Of a stretch of 64,000 nt of DNA, positions 8,683 through 18,016 are shown in pieces. The translations under genes were made by a program, and so were the position numbers. This DNA is from Fusobacterium sp. Its GTDB lineage: Bacteria; Fusobacteriota; Fusobacteriia; Fusobacteriales; Fusobacteriaceae. A model generated the notes under the pieces. That model saw nothing but the letters and a program-made list of their open reading frames with translations, was not told the DNA's origin and did not search any database. Location of the stretch: NCBI RefSeq assembly GCF_032477075.1, contig NZ_JAWDXO010000007.1, positions 1 through 64,000 on the forward strand, in the 5' to 3' direction. The first letter of the stretch is position 1; each line of letters starts with the position of its first letter.

Positions 8683-9465
8683 TTATAAAACATATTTTTT
8701 TATAGCTTTTATTACTCCATTATTATTATTACTTTCAGCTATAAAGTTAGAATGAGTTTTTAAAAGAGGATGAGCATTTTCCATGGCGAAACTGTATTTT
8801 CCTGTAGACATCATTTCAAGATCATTTAAATAGTCTCCAAAAACCATTGTTTCATCATATGATATATCAAGTTTTTTCTGAATCATCTCAACAGCTTTTC
8901 CTTTATTAGCATCAGACATCATTATATCCAGCCATATTTTTCCTGAAACAACTACTTTATATCTGTTTTCAAATTTTTTAAAATGAGTATAGCTATTTTT
9001 TTCAGAGCCTCTGAAATCACAAACAGCTAATTTTAAAATATCATCTTCTACTTTAGTAATATCATCAACTATTTGCAATTCAGTATAGTATTTTCTAAAT
9101 TCTTCCATAAATTTTTCATTTCCAGGTTCTACATATGCAGATTTCTTTCCACAAAGAACTACGCAAGTTTCTTCTATTCCTCGAGAAGCTTCAATAAGTT
9201 CAATAGTTTCTTCTTTTGGAATTGTATTAATATATAATTCTTTATTTTTGTACATAACATAAGTACCATTTTCAGCTATAAAAAGTATATCATCTTTTAT
9301 AGAAGCGAATCTATGGAGAAGATTATAGTATTGTCTTCCACTTGCAGCAGCAAAGATGATACCCTTTTCATTAATTTTTCTTTCAATTTTCCAAAATTCC
9401 TCATTTATATGATTGTTATCATCAAGGAGAGTTCCATCCATATCTGTAATAATCAATTTTATCAT
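8683..9465 (-). CDS. Cof-type HAD-IIB family phosphatase
   Basis: Cytosolic phosphatase predicted to act on sugar phosphates or phosphorylated cofactors. Motif I is TDMDGTLLDD (residues 7-16, nucleophile Asp8 and acid Asp10), motif II is AASGRQ, and motif IV is FGDYLNDLEMM with the Mg-binding aspartates. Between them lies an alpha/beta type IIB cap. The 260-residue length is normal. It sits just downstream, on the same strand, of the broken MATE gene but about 150 bases away, so it need not be co-transcribed. The substrate cannot be told from sequence. Confidence 0.9.
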   Translation of the reverse strand: MIKLIITDMDGTLLDDNNHINEEFWKIERKINEKGIIFAAASGRQYYNLLHRFASIKDDILFIAENGTYVMYKNKELYINTIPKEETIELIEASRGIEETCVVLCGKKSAYVEPGNEKFMEEFRKYYTELQIVDDITKVEDDILKLAVCDFRGSEKNSYTHFKKFENRYKVVVSGKIWLDIMMSDANKGKAVEMIQKKLDISYDETMVFGDYLNDLEMMSTGKYSFAMENAHPLLKTHSNFIAESNNNNGVIKAIKKYVL

Positions 9466-9616
9466 TTATATCTACCTTTCCATATAATTTTTCTCTATTT
9501 TATCATATTTAAAGAAAAAAGTTGGAAAAATTTTGATATAGAAAAAAATTTGATTTTTCATGAATGTTTTGAGAACTAAAAGTTTATATTTTGAGTAGAA
9601 TGTGTATAGAAAATAA

Positions 9617-10939
9617 TTAAACTCTGACAATCTCATATTTATATATATATTTCCTGATAAAATAAAAAGATGAAACAAGAGTAGCCAGTTCAGCAGCAGG
9701 AACAGACCACCATATACCTGTTGTACCAAATACTTTAGGAAGAACTATAAGGAATATTCCTATAAGAATAATACCTCTTAAAATAGTTATTGTAGTAGAA
9801 ATTTTAACTTTTTTTACAGCAGTAAAATATCCAGCAGTAACTATATTTAATCCATTAATTATATAAGCAAAACTATAAACAGTAAGAGCATATTTTGTCA
9901 TTTTAAATGTTTCTATATCATTTAAGAAAATTGATATTATTTTTTCAGAGAAAATATTAATACTTCCATAAAAAACTATTCCTGCAGCTATTATCATTAA
10001 TAAGCTTATTTTTAAAGTTTTTATTACATCTGTATATTTCTTTGCTCCTAGATTAAAACTGACAATAGGTTGTATTCCTTGGCTGAATCCAATCATGGTC
10101 ATAACAACAAAAGAAGAAATGTAGCCAATTATACCAAAAGCAGAAACTCCTTTTTCTCCCAGTTCTTTTATTATGACAATATTAAAAATAAATATAGCAA
10201 TACCAGTAGAAACTTCTGCTAGAAATTCAGCAAAACCTATTTTAGAAATTTTTAATAAATCTTTAAAAGAATATTTTAATTTTATGAATTTTATCTTCTT
10301 AGTTTTAAATAATATATAAAAAAGAAGCATAGACATAGATGTAAGTTGTGACATTCCAGTAGCGAAAGCAGCTCCTTTTATTCCATAAGGATATACAACT
10401 ACAAAAAGATAGTCTAAAAATACATTTATAATCCCTCCAGACATAACGCAAATAGCTGGATAAACGGGATTACCATCCACTTTTATATATATTTCAAGAG
10501 CATAACCAACCATATAGCAAGTACAGAATAAAATAACAACACTCATATAATCTTTTACATAAGGGAATAATACACCGCCACCACCTAAAAAATGAATAAC
10601 AGGGTCTATAAATATTGTTATAAATATAGAGAGAATTATTCCAAAGGCGGCTAAAGATAGAGTTGCTGTAGTAAATATTTTATTCCCAGCTGTTCAGTCA
10701 CCTTCACCAAAATGTATAGCTATCATTGTTGAACTTCCAACAGCTATCATTATTCCAACAGCAAATGTGAAGTTGATAAGAGGCATAGTAATATTTACTC
10801 CTGCAAGACCCAAAGGACCAACATATTTTCCAATGAAGATACCATCTACCATAGTATAAATAGTGAACATCCACATAGAGATTACAGAAGGTATACTATA
10901 CCTCAATATGGTCCTTATTAACGATTTTTTTTCTTTCAT
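9617..10939 (-). pseudogene. MATE family efflux pump interrupted by one in-frame TGA
   Basis: Together the two pieces make a full-length MATE transporter (about 440 codons, 12 hydrophobic segments). A single TGA at 10694-10696 splits it after HFGEGD, and the same frame continues T-A-G-N-K-I-F-T-T-A-T-L-S-L-A-A-F-G into the rest. There is no shift of frame and no other stop. The first piece starts at 10939 behind AAGGAG. Family members carry an ordinary residue at this loop position, often charged, so this looks like a recent nonsense mutation or a sequencing error. An internal ATG at 10546 could start a truncated product. The divergent MerR regulator and its operator remain intact. Confidence 0.85.
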
Positions 10940-10968
10940 ATAAATCACTCCTTTTATTATTTGATTAT

Positions 10969-10999
10969 ATTATAAACTTTAGAACAATTCCAAGGTCAA
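10969..10999 (-). promoter_or_regulatory. MerR-type promoter of the MATE gene (19-bp spacer, dyad)
   Basis: On the minus strand TTGACC and TATAAT are separated by 19 bp instead of 17, the hallmark of promoters twisted open by MerR-family activators. The spacer region carries an imperfect dyad, ACCTTGGAA / TTCTAAAGT (7 of 9 positions). It lies in the 120-bp gap between the pump gene and the merR-like gene. Confidence 0.75.
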
Positions 11000-11059
11000 T
11001 AGAAATATGATATAATTTAGAAAGAAAAGTTTAATAACAAAGTTTTTTAGGGAGAGATT

Positions 11060-11866
11060 ATGAAAAAATTATATAAAATTGGAGAAATAAGTAAACTTTA
11101 TAATATAAGCAGTGATATATTAAGACATTATGAAAAAATAGGGTTGATCATTCCTGATGCAAGAGATGAAAATGGATATAGATATTATTCTCAAAAACAA
11201 ATATGGAAATTAAATAATATAAGAAATTTAAGAAATTTAGGAGTGGGATTAAAAAAAATAACAGAATTTATGGAAGATAGAAATTTAATAAAAACTAAAG
11301 AAGTAATAGATTTTCAATTAATAAAAATAGAGGAAAAATTAAAAAAATTTTCTGAATTAAAAAAAGAACTTGAAGATAAGAGAAAAAATATAGAATATTT
11401 TGAAGAATTTAAAGAGTATGAAAAACCTGTGTTGAGGGAAATAGATAAAAGATATATTTTATATAAAAAAGGAAATTTCCATGAGGAATGGGAAATAGAT
11501 TTTGAACTGAAAAAATTAAAAAAGAAACTTCCTGATGACAATGACTTTATTTTTACTGAAAGTGAAGTTGGAACCACTATTTTGAAAGAAAACTGGGAAA
11601 ATGGTGAATATCTTAATTACAGCAGTACATTTGTAATAACTGCGGATAAAACAGAAAATATAATAAAAAAAGAGGTATACTTAACTTTTGTATTCAAAGG
11701 AAGCTATGAAAAAGTGAGAGAACATTATGCCTTTTTAAAAGAATACATAAAAACAAATAATCTTACTGTAACAGGGGATATAATTGAAATATATCATATA
11801 GAGATACATATTACAGATAATGAAAATGAATATGTTACTGAAATTCAAATACCTGTAAAAAAATAG
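11060..11866 (+). CDS. MerR family regulator with GyrI-like effector domain (BmrR type)
   Basis: A transcription activator predicted to sense a ligand and switch on the divergent MATE pump. Residues 4-72 form the MerR winged helix (YKIGEISKLYNISSDILRHY, then NGYRYYS). A coiled-coil dimerisation helix spans about residues 75-125, rich in E/K. The C-terminal 145 residues look like a drug-binding GyrI/AraC-effector domain as in BmrR. The 268-residue length fits that class. The gene is divergent from the pump and both promoters share one short region, so autoregulation is likely. GGGAGAG precedes the ATG. Confidence 0.88.
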   Translation: MKKLYKIGEISKLYNISSDILRHYEKIGLIIPDARDENGYRYYSQKQIWKLNNIRNLRNLGVGLKKITEFMEDRNLIKTKEVIDFQLIKIEEKLKKFSELKKELEDKRKNIEYFEEFKEYEKPVLREIDKRYILYKKGNFHEEWEIDFELKKLKKKLPDDNDFIFTESEVGTTILKENWENGEYLNYSSTFVITADKTENIIKKEVYLTFVFKGSYEKVREHYAFLKEYIKTNNLTVTGDIIEIYHIEIHITDNENEYVTEIQIPVKK

Positions 11867-11876
11867 TATTATTCTT

Positions 11877-11905
11877 TTGAAAATAATAAAAAATAGGTTA
11901 TAATT
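11877..11905 (+). promoter_or_regulatory. Promoter of the Hint-domain gene
   Basis: TTGAAA at 11877-11882 and TATAAT at 11900-11905 are separated by 17 bp. The site overlaps the region just after the merR stop codon, giving the Hint gene its own start signal. Confidence 0.7.
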
Positions 11906-11954
11906 GTATTAAGGGAGATGGGGTTTATTATTATTTTATGGAGGATGATGTGGA

Positions 11955-12359
11955 ATGTGCTTAGAAGAAAATACTAAAATATTCATGGCTGATGGCTCAC
12001 ACAAACCTATTAAAGAAATAAGAATAGGGGATATGGTAATGAGCGACTCTGGAGAGTCTAAAATAGTAAGAAATGTGTGGCAGGGAAGAGAGGAACACAT
12101 GATGTGTATAGAACTAAAAAATGGTTCAAAAGTTACACTTACAGAGAATCACCCTATAAAAACTGTATCTGGAATGAAAAAAGCAAAAGAAATAGATGAG
12201 AATGATGAAATATTAATAGTTTATGGAGATAAATTTAAAATAGCTTCAATAAGCTGTATTGAATATAATGGAAGAGTATACAATTTAGATATTTCTGGAA
12301 ATTTTATGATGGCTGAAGGTATAGCTGTTGGAGATTTTGAAGCACAAAATAAAATATAG
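11955..12359 (+). CDS. Free-standing Hint (intein/Hedgehog-like) domain protein
   Basis: A 134-residue protein that is almost only a Hint fold. Cys2 is followed by the block-A pattern (ENTKIFMADGSHKPIKEIRIGD). Thr63-x-x-His66 in LTENHP is the block-B TxxH motif, and VYNLDISGNFMMAEGIAVGD is the block-F-like end. In inteins, Cys1 performs an N-to-S acyl shift; here only the initiator Met precedes it. The C terminus lacks the His-Asn pair needed for splicing, so protein splicing is not expected. The role is unknown: possible protease-like self-cleavage, a relic of a larger polymorphic protein, or a repurposed domain. GGAGG lies 10 nt upstream. It has its own promoter and terminator. Confidence 0.8.
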   Translation: MCLEENTKIFMADGSHKPIKEIRIGDMVMSDSGESKIVRNVWQGREEHMMCIELKNGSKVTLTENHPIKTVSGMKKAKEIDENDEILIVYGDKFKIASISCIEYNGRVYNLDISGNFMMAEGIAVGDFEAQNKI

Positions 12360-12363
12360 CAAT

Positions 12364-12407
12364 AAAAAAGACTGTAAATAAAGAATAAATTATCTACAGT
12401 CTTTTTT
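12364..12407. terminator. Bidirectional intrinsic terminator
   Basis: AAAAAAGACTGTA pairs with TACAGTCTTTTTT between the convergent Hint and flavodoxin genes. Confidence 0.85.
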
Positions 12408-12417
12408 AATTAGATGA

Positions 12418-12894
12418 TTATTTTAACTTTTCAACCCATGCAGCTATTCTTTCATCAGTCAGATTGCTTTGGTTATTTTCATCAATAACAAGTCCTAAGA
12501 ACTCACCATCATCTGCACCTTTTGAATCTGAGAATGAATATCCATCAGTAGAAGTTTTTCCTACAAGAGTGATTCCTTTACCTTTTATTTCATCATAGAT
12601 TATTCCTATTCCGTCAACAAAAGTATCTCCAAATCCTTCTTGATCTCCTACACCTATCAAGGCTATTTTTTTTCCAGTAAGATCCATTGTTTTTAATTTA
12701 TCAAGAGGATCAAACCAGTCATCTTGAAGATCTCCCATACCCCATGTAGATGTAGCCAGTATAGCAAGATCATAGTCTTTTATTTTATCAATATCAGATG
12801 CTGGCATAACATCTGCATTTAATAATTTTCCTACTCTTTCAGAAATATCTTGAGTAACCCCAGTTGTACTTCCATAAAAAATTCCAGTTTTCAT
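12418..12894 (-). CDS. Flavodoxin (FMN electron carrier)
   Basis: A small cytosolic FMN protein that carries low-potential electrons, replacing ferredoxin when iron is short. The phosphate-binding loop GSTTGVTQDI (residues 8-17) follows the first strand, and the second FMN-contact loop STWGMGDLQDDW (about residues 53-64) carries the isoalloxazine-stacking Trp. WFDPLDKLKTMDLTGKKIALIGVGDQEGF completes the long-chain flavodoxin pattern in shorter steps. The 158 residues match the family. GGAGAG precedes the ATG. A TTGATT-17-TATAAT promoter lies upstream. Monocistronic. Confidence 0.93.
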   Translation of the reverse strand: MKTGIFYGSTTGVTQDISERVGKLLNADVMPASDIDKIKDYDLAILATSTWGMGDLQDDWFDPLDKLKTMDLTGKKIALIGVGDQEGFGDTFVDGIGIIYDEIKGKGITLVGKTSTDGYSFSDSKGADDGEFLGLVIDENNQSNLTDERIAAWVEKLK

Positions 12895-13197
12895 AATTAT
12901 AACTCTCCTTTTTTCATTTTATTTTTTCTGCTAATAGAATTATAAAACATTTTATTTTGAAAATCAAGATATTTTTAAATAAAATAATTTTAAAGAAAAA
13001 TAAAATTTAATTTTAAGAGATAATTAAAACTTAGTAAATAAAACTATAAAAACTAGAGAAAAGTTTTTAAAAAGATAGTAGAATATATTACATATAAAAA
13101 AAGGTATAAAGAAAGGGAAAAACTCTTAAAATTTAAAATAGTTTTCAATAAAAAATGTTATAATAAAAAAAATTAGATTTATAAGGACTGGTGAAAA
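12895..13197. other. Divergent intergenic region, AT-rich
   Basis: This 303-base stretch holds the flavodoxin promoter near its left end and a TATAAT (13159-13164) before the plus-strand membrane-protein gene, for which no good -35 is visible. No coding capacity, riboswitch or long inverted repeat was recognised in the rest. Confidence 0.5.
12939..12967 (-). promoter_or_regulatory. Flavodoxin promoter
   Basis: On the minus strand TTGATT and TATAAT are separated by 17 bp, about 45 bases before the start codon. Confidence 0.7.
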
Positions 13198-14778
13198 ATG
13201 AAAATAATAAAGATAGTAAAAAAGAATCATGTATTTGAGATATTGTTGATAATATTTTTTCTTTTTTTATCATTTATATGTTTAAATTTTATAGGAGATA
13301 TACCTTTAAAAGAAAAATTTACAGATTATTCAAGAATATCAGATTTGATACAGCTTTTAAAAGTAGAGGTAGTAACTGAAAATATAAATATGTCTCTTAT
13401 TTATGCTTATAAAAGATATATCATATTGTTTTTGGGAAGTGGATATTTAACATATTTGATACTTCTTACCATACTTTTTCATAAAACTTGTAAAGAGAGC
13501 ATACTATACATTGGTTCTCTTTATTTTTCTTTTGCAATAGGAACAGAAATTTTAAGTTATGTACTTCCTTTTGATAATTGTAAGGTATTCCTTACTATTT
13601 TAAGTTGGATCTTTGTATTTTGTGGGTATATAAGATTTATAAAATATTTTTGGGAATTACTTTTTAATAAAAAATCAAAAGTTATAGACATAATCAATCT
13701 TGTTCTTATTATTGCAACAGTTTTTCCTCTTTCACTTGCTATTAAAGAATTTCAGACTATATATTTTACAGAAAATTTTATGAGTTCTACTTTAGGATTA
13801 CAAATATTTTTTGATTACTTTAAAAATGGATTCATTGTTATAATAATGATATTCAGTTTTATTTCAATTTTTTATAATAAGAATAAAAATAAGAAAAAAG
13901 AATCTCTTTATTATTTTATACTTTTTTCAATTCAGCTTTTATGCAGTATATATATTTACAATGAACTTAATTTATATGGAAATTTTGAATTTATGGCTCA
14001 TTTTATGCTCAATATACTTTTTGTTCATGTACAACTTGAGGATATCAAGCTTACAACAGATAATCAGTTTTTTCGAACTATAAATTTTAATGTAATAAGG
14101 ATATTGATAACTTTTATAACTATAAGTTATTTTATAAAGAAAAATATACTTACAGGATATGTTACTGGGATGCTTGCAATAATCATATCTGTAGAAATTA
14201 TCTCTTTTGTTTTTTTATTTTTTTCAGAGCAGGAAGAGGTAAATTTTGATAATTTTTTAAATAAATTGAAAGGAATTGAATCTTTAAATGAATTTTATAT
14301 TTTTCTTGAAGATGGATATACAAAAATATTTAGGCTTATAGAATTTAAAATGACAATATTTGATCTTGATTTTGATACTAGTGAATATGAAGATGAGCCA
14401 CTAATAACTTTTTCTCCAATTTTTGAAGGGAAGAAATATGATGTGAGGATAAAAATACAAAATAGAAATAAACTTTTAGGTTTTATTTATATAAAAGACC
14501 CACGTATGCTGTTATATAGGAGAAAACTTAAAAATTTAAAAAAACTTACTTTAGAAACAGCTCCTGTAATCGAAAATCTTTTGCTTAAAAATCTTCAGAT
14601 ACATCATTATAAAAAAATAGAAAAAGAACTTAATAAAAAAATAGAGGTTTTGGAAAAGGACTTATTTTACATAAAAGAATTAGCTGGTCTTATGGAAAAA
14701 GTTGATGATAGGAAAAAAATTGAAATACTAGGTATTATAAGAGCAAAACTCACTGGAGACAGCGGAGGTGAAAAATAA
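13198..14778 (+). CDS. Polytopic membrane protein with cytosolic tail, putative sensor of a LytTR pair
   Basis: A 526-residue protein with about ten hydrophobic segments in the first ~350 residues, followed by a ~175-residue cytosolic tail. The tail has a GAF-like middle (FEGKKYDVRIKIQNRNK, then LLGFIYIKDP) and a lysine/glutamate-rich coiled-coil end. No histidine-kinase phospho-acceptor or ATPase motif is present, so it is not a normal two-component kinase. Its stop codon overlaps the start of the LytTR gene (TAATG), which implies translational coupling and a shared job. By analogy with LytTR regulatory systems it may hold or release the regulator at the membrane; this is inference. Confidence 0.65.
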   Translation: MKIIKIVKKNHVFEILLIIFFLFLSFICLNFIGDIPLKEKFTDYSRISDLIQLLKVEVVTENINMSLIYAYKRYIILFLGSGYLTYLILLTILFHKTCKESILYIGSLYFSFAIGTEILSYVLPFDNCKVFLTILSWIFVFCGYIRFIKYFWELLFNKKSKVIDIINLVLIIATVFPLSLAIKEFQTIYFTENFMSSTLGLQIFFDYFKNGFIVIIMIFSFISIFYNKNKNKKKESLYYFILFSIQLLCSIYIYNELNLYGNFEFMAHFMLNILFVHVQLEDIKLTTDNQFFRTINFNVIRILITFITISYFIKKNILTGYVTGMLAIIISVEIISFVFLFFSEQEEVNFDNFLNKLKGIESLNEFYIFLEDGYTKIFRLIEFKMTIFDLDFDTSEYEDEPLITFSPIFEGKKYDVRIKIQNRNKLLGFIYIKDPRMLLYRRKLKNLKKLTLETAPVIENLLLKNLQIHHYKKIEKELNKKIEVLEKDLFYIKELAGLMEKVDDRKKIEILGIIRAKLTGDSGGEK

Positions 14779-15437
14779 TGAAATTTCTATTTTATGGAGA
14801 TGATTTGTTTTTTTACCTTTTAAAAGAAACTTTTACTTTTGATATTGGAAGAGTAGAAAATTTTGAAAAAGGTTTTCCAGAAGAAACTGTACTTATAACT
14901 GATAATAATATTTTTAATATTGAAAATATATCTTTTGATAATTTAAAGAAAATATATATTTATTCAGACAGAGTAGAAACAAAATTTTTAAAAAGATATA
15001 GTGATTTTATAAACAAGATATCCTTTCATGGAAGAGATGAGTATATATTTTTTGAGAAATTCTTTATAGAAAAATTAGATAAAGTAAAGTTAGATAAGCG
15101 AAATAAAGTTATATTGTCTGATAGCTTTAAAGATGTAGTAATCCCTATGGAAGATATTGAATATTTTTCATATGACAGGAATCAGAAAAAATCTTTTGCT
15201 ATTGTTGATGGAAATTCATATTTTCTGAAAAAATCTCTAACAGAAATTGAAAAATTTATGGAAGACTCAGATTTCATAAGAATTGAGAGGGGAATAATTC
15301 TTAATATAAAGAAGATAAAGGAGATAGATTACAAAGAGGAATATGTAATGACAAATAGCGGACAAAAAATATATCTAGGAAGAAGTATACTTAAAAAAAT
15401 AAGTGAAAATTATTTTGAGGATTTTTATAGATTATAA
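14778..15437 (+). CDS. LytTR-domain DNA-binding regulator with degenerate receiver
   Basis: A 219-residue transcription regulator. Residues about 110-215 form a LytTR domain: IPMEDIEYFSYDRNQKK, then FIRIERGIILNIKKIKEID and a YLGRSILKKI end. The first ~105 residues resemble a worn-down receiver fold (strands KFLFYGDD, TVLITDNN, KKIYIYSD), but the ordered acidic pocket and phospho-Asp context of a working receiver are not clear. The ribosome-binding site GGAGG lies inside the upstream gene, and the start codon overlaps that gene's stop. Likely controlled by its membrane partner without phosphorylation. Confidence 0.8.
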   Translation: MKFLFYGDDLFFYLLKETFTFDIGRVENFEKGFPEETVLITDNNIFNIENISFDNLKKIYIYSDRVETKFLKRYSDFINKISFHGRDEYIFFEKFFIEKLDKVKLDKRNKVILSDSFKDVVIPMEDIEYFSYDRNQKKSFAIVDGNSYFLKKSLTEIEKFMEDSDFIRIERGIILNIKKIKEIDYKEEYVMTNSGQKIYLGRSILKKISENYFEDFYRL

Positions 15438-15573
15438 TAAAAATAAATTTTGAGGAAAAAAATAAAGTTTTTGGGAAATAAATGGTTGTTTTTGTTCTTT
15501 TTTAATATTATTAGGCTTGGATTGATATATAATTATCTCAAAGTTAAATAAAAATATCATGGGAGATGGTTAT

Positions 15574-16737
15574 ATGTCTGTAAAAGATATGGAATTAGAA
15601 ACAAAATTAACTCATGGATGTCATACTCCAGATAGTGAAACAAGATCACTCACTTCACCTATATATCAGACAGCAACATATGGAGCTGTTACTCAAGAGC
15701 ATTTTGAAGATATGTGTTATAACTGGGGACATGTATATACCAGAGAATCAAATCCTACAACTGACGAACTTGCAAGAACTCTTGCTTTAATAGAAGGATG
15801 TGAAACTGGAGTAGTAACTTCTTCAGGAATGGGAGCAGTAACTTCTATGTTTTTCAGTCAAGTAAAAAGTGGAGATCATATAATTTGTGCAAATGGAATG
15901 TTTTCTCATACAACACTTTTTGTAAAAGAATGTCTTATGAATTTTGGAGTAGAAGCAGATTTTGTAGATGCTAGAGATTATGAGAATGTAGAAAAATGTT
16001 TAAAATCAAATACAAAAATAGTATACATAGAATCACCTTTAAATCCTTCATTGAGACTAGTAGATATAGAAAAAATAGCCAAATTAAAAGAAAAACAAGA
16101 TTTTATATTTGTAGTTGATTCTACATTTGCTCCAAATCCTATACAATATCCAACAAAATTAGGAGCAGATCTTGTTATTCATAGTCTTACAAAATTTCTC
16201 AATGGCCATGGAGATGCAATAGGAGGGGCAGTTCTTGGAAAAAGAGAACTTATTCATAAAATAAAATGGCCCTCTATGCCTTGCTTTACAGGAGCGTGCC
16301 TTGCCCCAATGACAGCATGGCTTATTCTTAGAGGAGTAAGAACACTTGATATGAGAGTAGAGAGACATTGTAAAAATGCTTTAGCAATAGCTGAATTTTT
16401 AGAAAATCATCCTCTTATTGAAAATGTGAATTATCCTGGATTAAAATCTAGTCCAGATTATGAATTATGTCAGAAACAGATGAATGGAATGGGTGGCGGA
16501 ATGCTTTCATTCACTTTGAAAAAGGCTGGAACTAATGAAGAAAGAGTTGCTATGACAAAAAGATTTATAAATAAAGTAAAGCTAATTACAATAGCTACAA
16601 GTCTTGGAGAAGGACATACTCTTATATCTTTATATGATGGGGGACTTGTAAGAATAGCAGTGGGACTGGAAAAAGATACTGATCTTATAGCAGATTTAAG
16701 AGATGCATTGAATAAAATAAATGAGGGGGAGAGATAA
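15574..16737 (+). CDS. PLP-dependent Cys/Met metabolism enzyme (C-S lyase, methionine gamma-lyase-like)
   Basis: Cytosolic fold-type I PLP enzyme of the cystathionine gamma-synthase/lyase family. Lys207 in HSLTKFLNGHGD is the PLP lysine; YTRESNPT and SSGMGAV are cofactor-contact blocks. The substrate is uncertain: at the position where methionine gamma-lyases have a catalytic Cys in Y-G-C-T, this protein reads M-F-S-H-T. It may therefore be a cystathionine or homocysteine lyase, or act on another sulfur compound. The start at 15574 follows GGGAGATGG; an ATG at 15559 lies within that site. It is followed after 2 bases by an MFS transporter and then an ABC transporter, which suggests uptake and breakdown of one substrate class. 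Confidence 0.85.
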   Translation: MSVKDMELETKLTHGCHTPDSETRSLTSPIYQTATYGAVTQEHFEDMCYNWGHVYTRESNPTTDELARTLALIEGCETGVVTSSGMGAVTSMFFSQVKSGDHIICANGMFSHTTLFVKECLMNFGVEADFVDARDYENVEKCLKSNTKIVYIESPLNPSLRLVDIEKIAKLKEKQDFIFVVDSTFAPNPIQYPTKLGADLVIHSLTKFLNGHGDAIGGAVLGKRELIHKIKWPSMPCFTGACLAPMTAWLILRGVRTLDMRVERHCKNALAIAEFLENHPLIENVNYPGLKSSPDYELCQKQMNGMGGGMLSFTLKKAGTNEERVAMTKRFINKVKLITIATSLGEGHTLISLYDGGLVRIAVGLEKDTDLIADLRDALNKINEGER

Positions 16738-16739
16738 TT

Positions 16740-17969
16740 ATGAACGATAGATTAAAAAAATTTATGATAGTATTTATGATTGGATTTGCAACTACAGCTA
16801 TGTATAGTTTACCTTATATGAAATCAGTATTTTATGATCCAATGAGAGAAGCTTTAAGCCTAAATCATAAACAATTGGGGAATTTATTAAGTATATATGG
16901 AATAGTAGCAACAGTTTCTTACTTTCCAGGAGGATGGCTTGCAGACAAGTATTCAGCTAAAAAACTTGTTTCTTTTTCACTGATATCAACAGGAATTTTA
17001 GGTATGTGGATGGCAATGGCACCAAGTTATCCTATTCTTTGCATGATTTTTTTTCTATTTGGGATAACTACTATTCTTACATATTTTGCTGCAATAATCA
17101 AAGTAATAAGAATGCTTGGAGATAGTTCAGAACAGGGAAGATTATTTGGACTTTATGAAGGATTTGGAGGAGTGGCTGGAACTGTACTTTCATTTGGAGG
17201 ATTATATTTCTTCTCTAAATTTGAAAATATAATAGAAGGATTTAAAGCTGCAACTATAATGTATTCAGTTTGTTCAATGGTATGTGGAGTAATTCTTTTT
17301 CTGATTATAAAGGAAAGAGAGGTAGAGAAAAAAGAACAGGTAAAATTTACAAGTTTAATACAAGCTGTAAAAATGCCTAAAGCATGGTTGATAAGTGCAA
17401 TTATTTTCTCTGCATATATGGTATTTTCAAGCCTTACTTATCTTAATCCATATATGACAGAGATATTTAAGATGTCTATGGCATTGGTTTCATTTGTTGC
17501 TATCTGCAGAACATATGTTATTAAATTTATAGCTTCTCCTTTAGCAGGAGTAATAGCAGATAAAATAGGTTCATCAACAAAATGTCTTTTTGGAGGATTT
17601 ATTTTAGTAACAATAACACAAGCAGTATTTTTAATAACTCCAGGAAACCCATCATTAGTTTATGTAGCACTTGTAAATATGCTTGTTCTTACGATATTGA
17701 TGTTCGCTTTCAGAGGAATTTATTTTGCAACAGTAGATGAATCTAATATTCCTATCAATGTAACAGGAATAGTAGTAGGATTTGTATCAGTTATTGGATT
17801 CCTTCCAGATGCTTTTTATTATACATTAGTTGGAAGCTGGTTAGATAAATATGGAAATACAGCTTATAAATATGTTTTTTCACTTTCTTTAGCTTGCAGC
17901 ATTTTAGGAATAATTGCATCTTATGCACTATTAAGAATAGTGAGCAGGGAGAAAAAAAAGGAATTATAA
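16740..17969 (+). CDS. MFS transporter
   Basis: A 409-residue inner-membrane protein with about 12 hydrophobic segments and the MFS loop 2-3 motif GGWLADKYSAKK (about residues 60-71); the matching loop in the second half is AGVIADKIGSSTK. It resembles UhpC/GlpT-like and nitrate/sugar-phosphate-type MFS proteins but the substrate cannot be read. It starts 2 bases after the PLP enzyme and precedes the OpuC-type transporter by under 50 bases, so it should share their transcript and may move the substrate or a product of that pathway. Confidence 0.85.
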   Translation: MNDRLKKFMIVFMIGFATTAMYSLPYMKSVFYDPMREALSLNHKQLGNLLSIYGIVATVSYFPGGWLADKYSAKKLVSFSLISTGILGMWMAMAPSYPILCMIFFLFGITTILTYFAAIIKVIRMLGDSSEQGRLFGLYEGFGGVAGTVLSFGGLYFFSKFENIIEGFKAATIMYSVCSMVCGVILFLIIKEREVEKKEQVKFTSLIQAVKMPKAWLISAIIFSAYMVFSSLTYLNPYMTEIFKMSMALVSFVAICRTYVIKFIASPLAGVIADKIGSSTKCLFGGFILVTITQAVFLITPGNPSLVYVALVNMLVLTILMFAFRGIYFATVDESNIPINVTGIVVGFVSVIGFLPDAFYYTLVGSWLDKYGNTAYKYVFSLSLACSILGIIASYALLRIVSREKKKEL

Positions 17970-18016
17970 ACCAGTAGTGGTACTATATTAAATAAGACAA
18001 AAGGAGGAGAGAAATT

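Noticed and set aside
9472..9729. Short 85-codon frame on the minus strand at the end of the MATE gene
   Set aside because: It overlaps the MATE 3' end in another frame, with no ribosome-binding site and a composition unlike real proteins here.
10694..10696. TGA as a selenocysteine codon in the MATE gene
   Set aside because: No hairpin resembling a SECIS element follows the codon, MATE pumps are not known selenoproteins, and the site is in a loop with no redox role.
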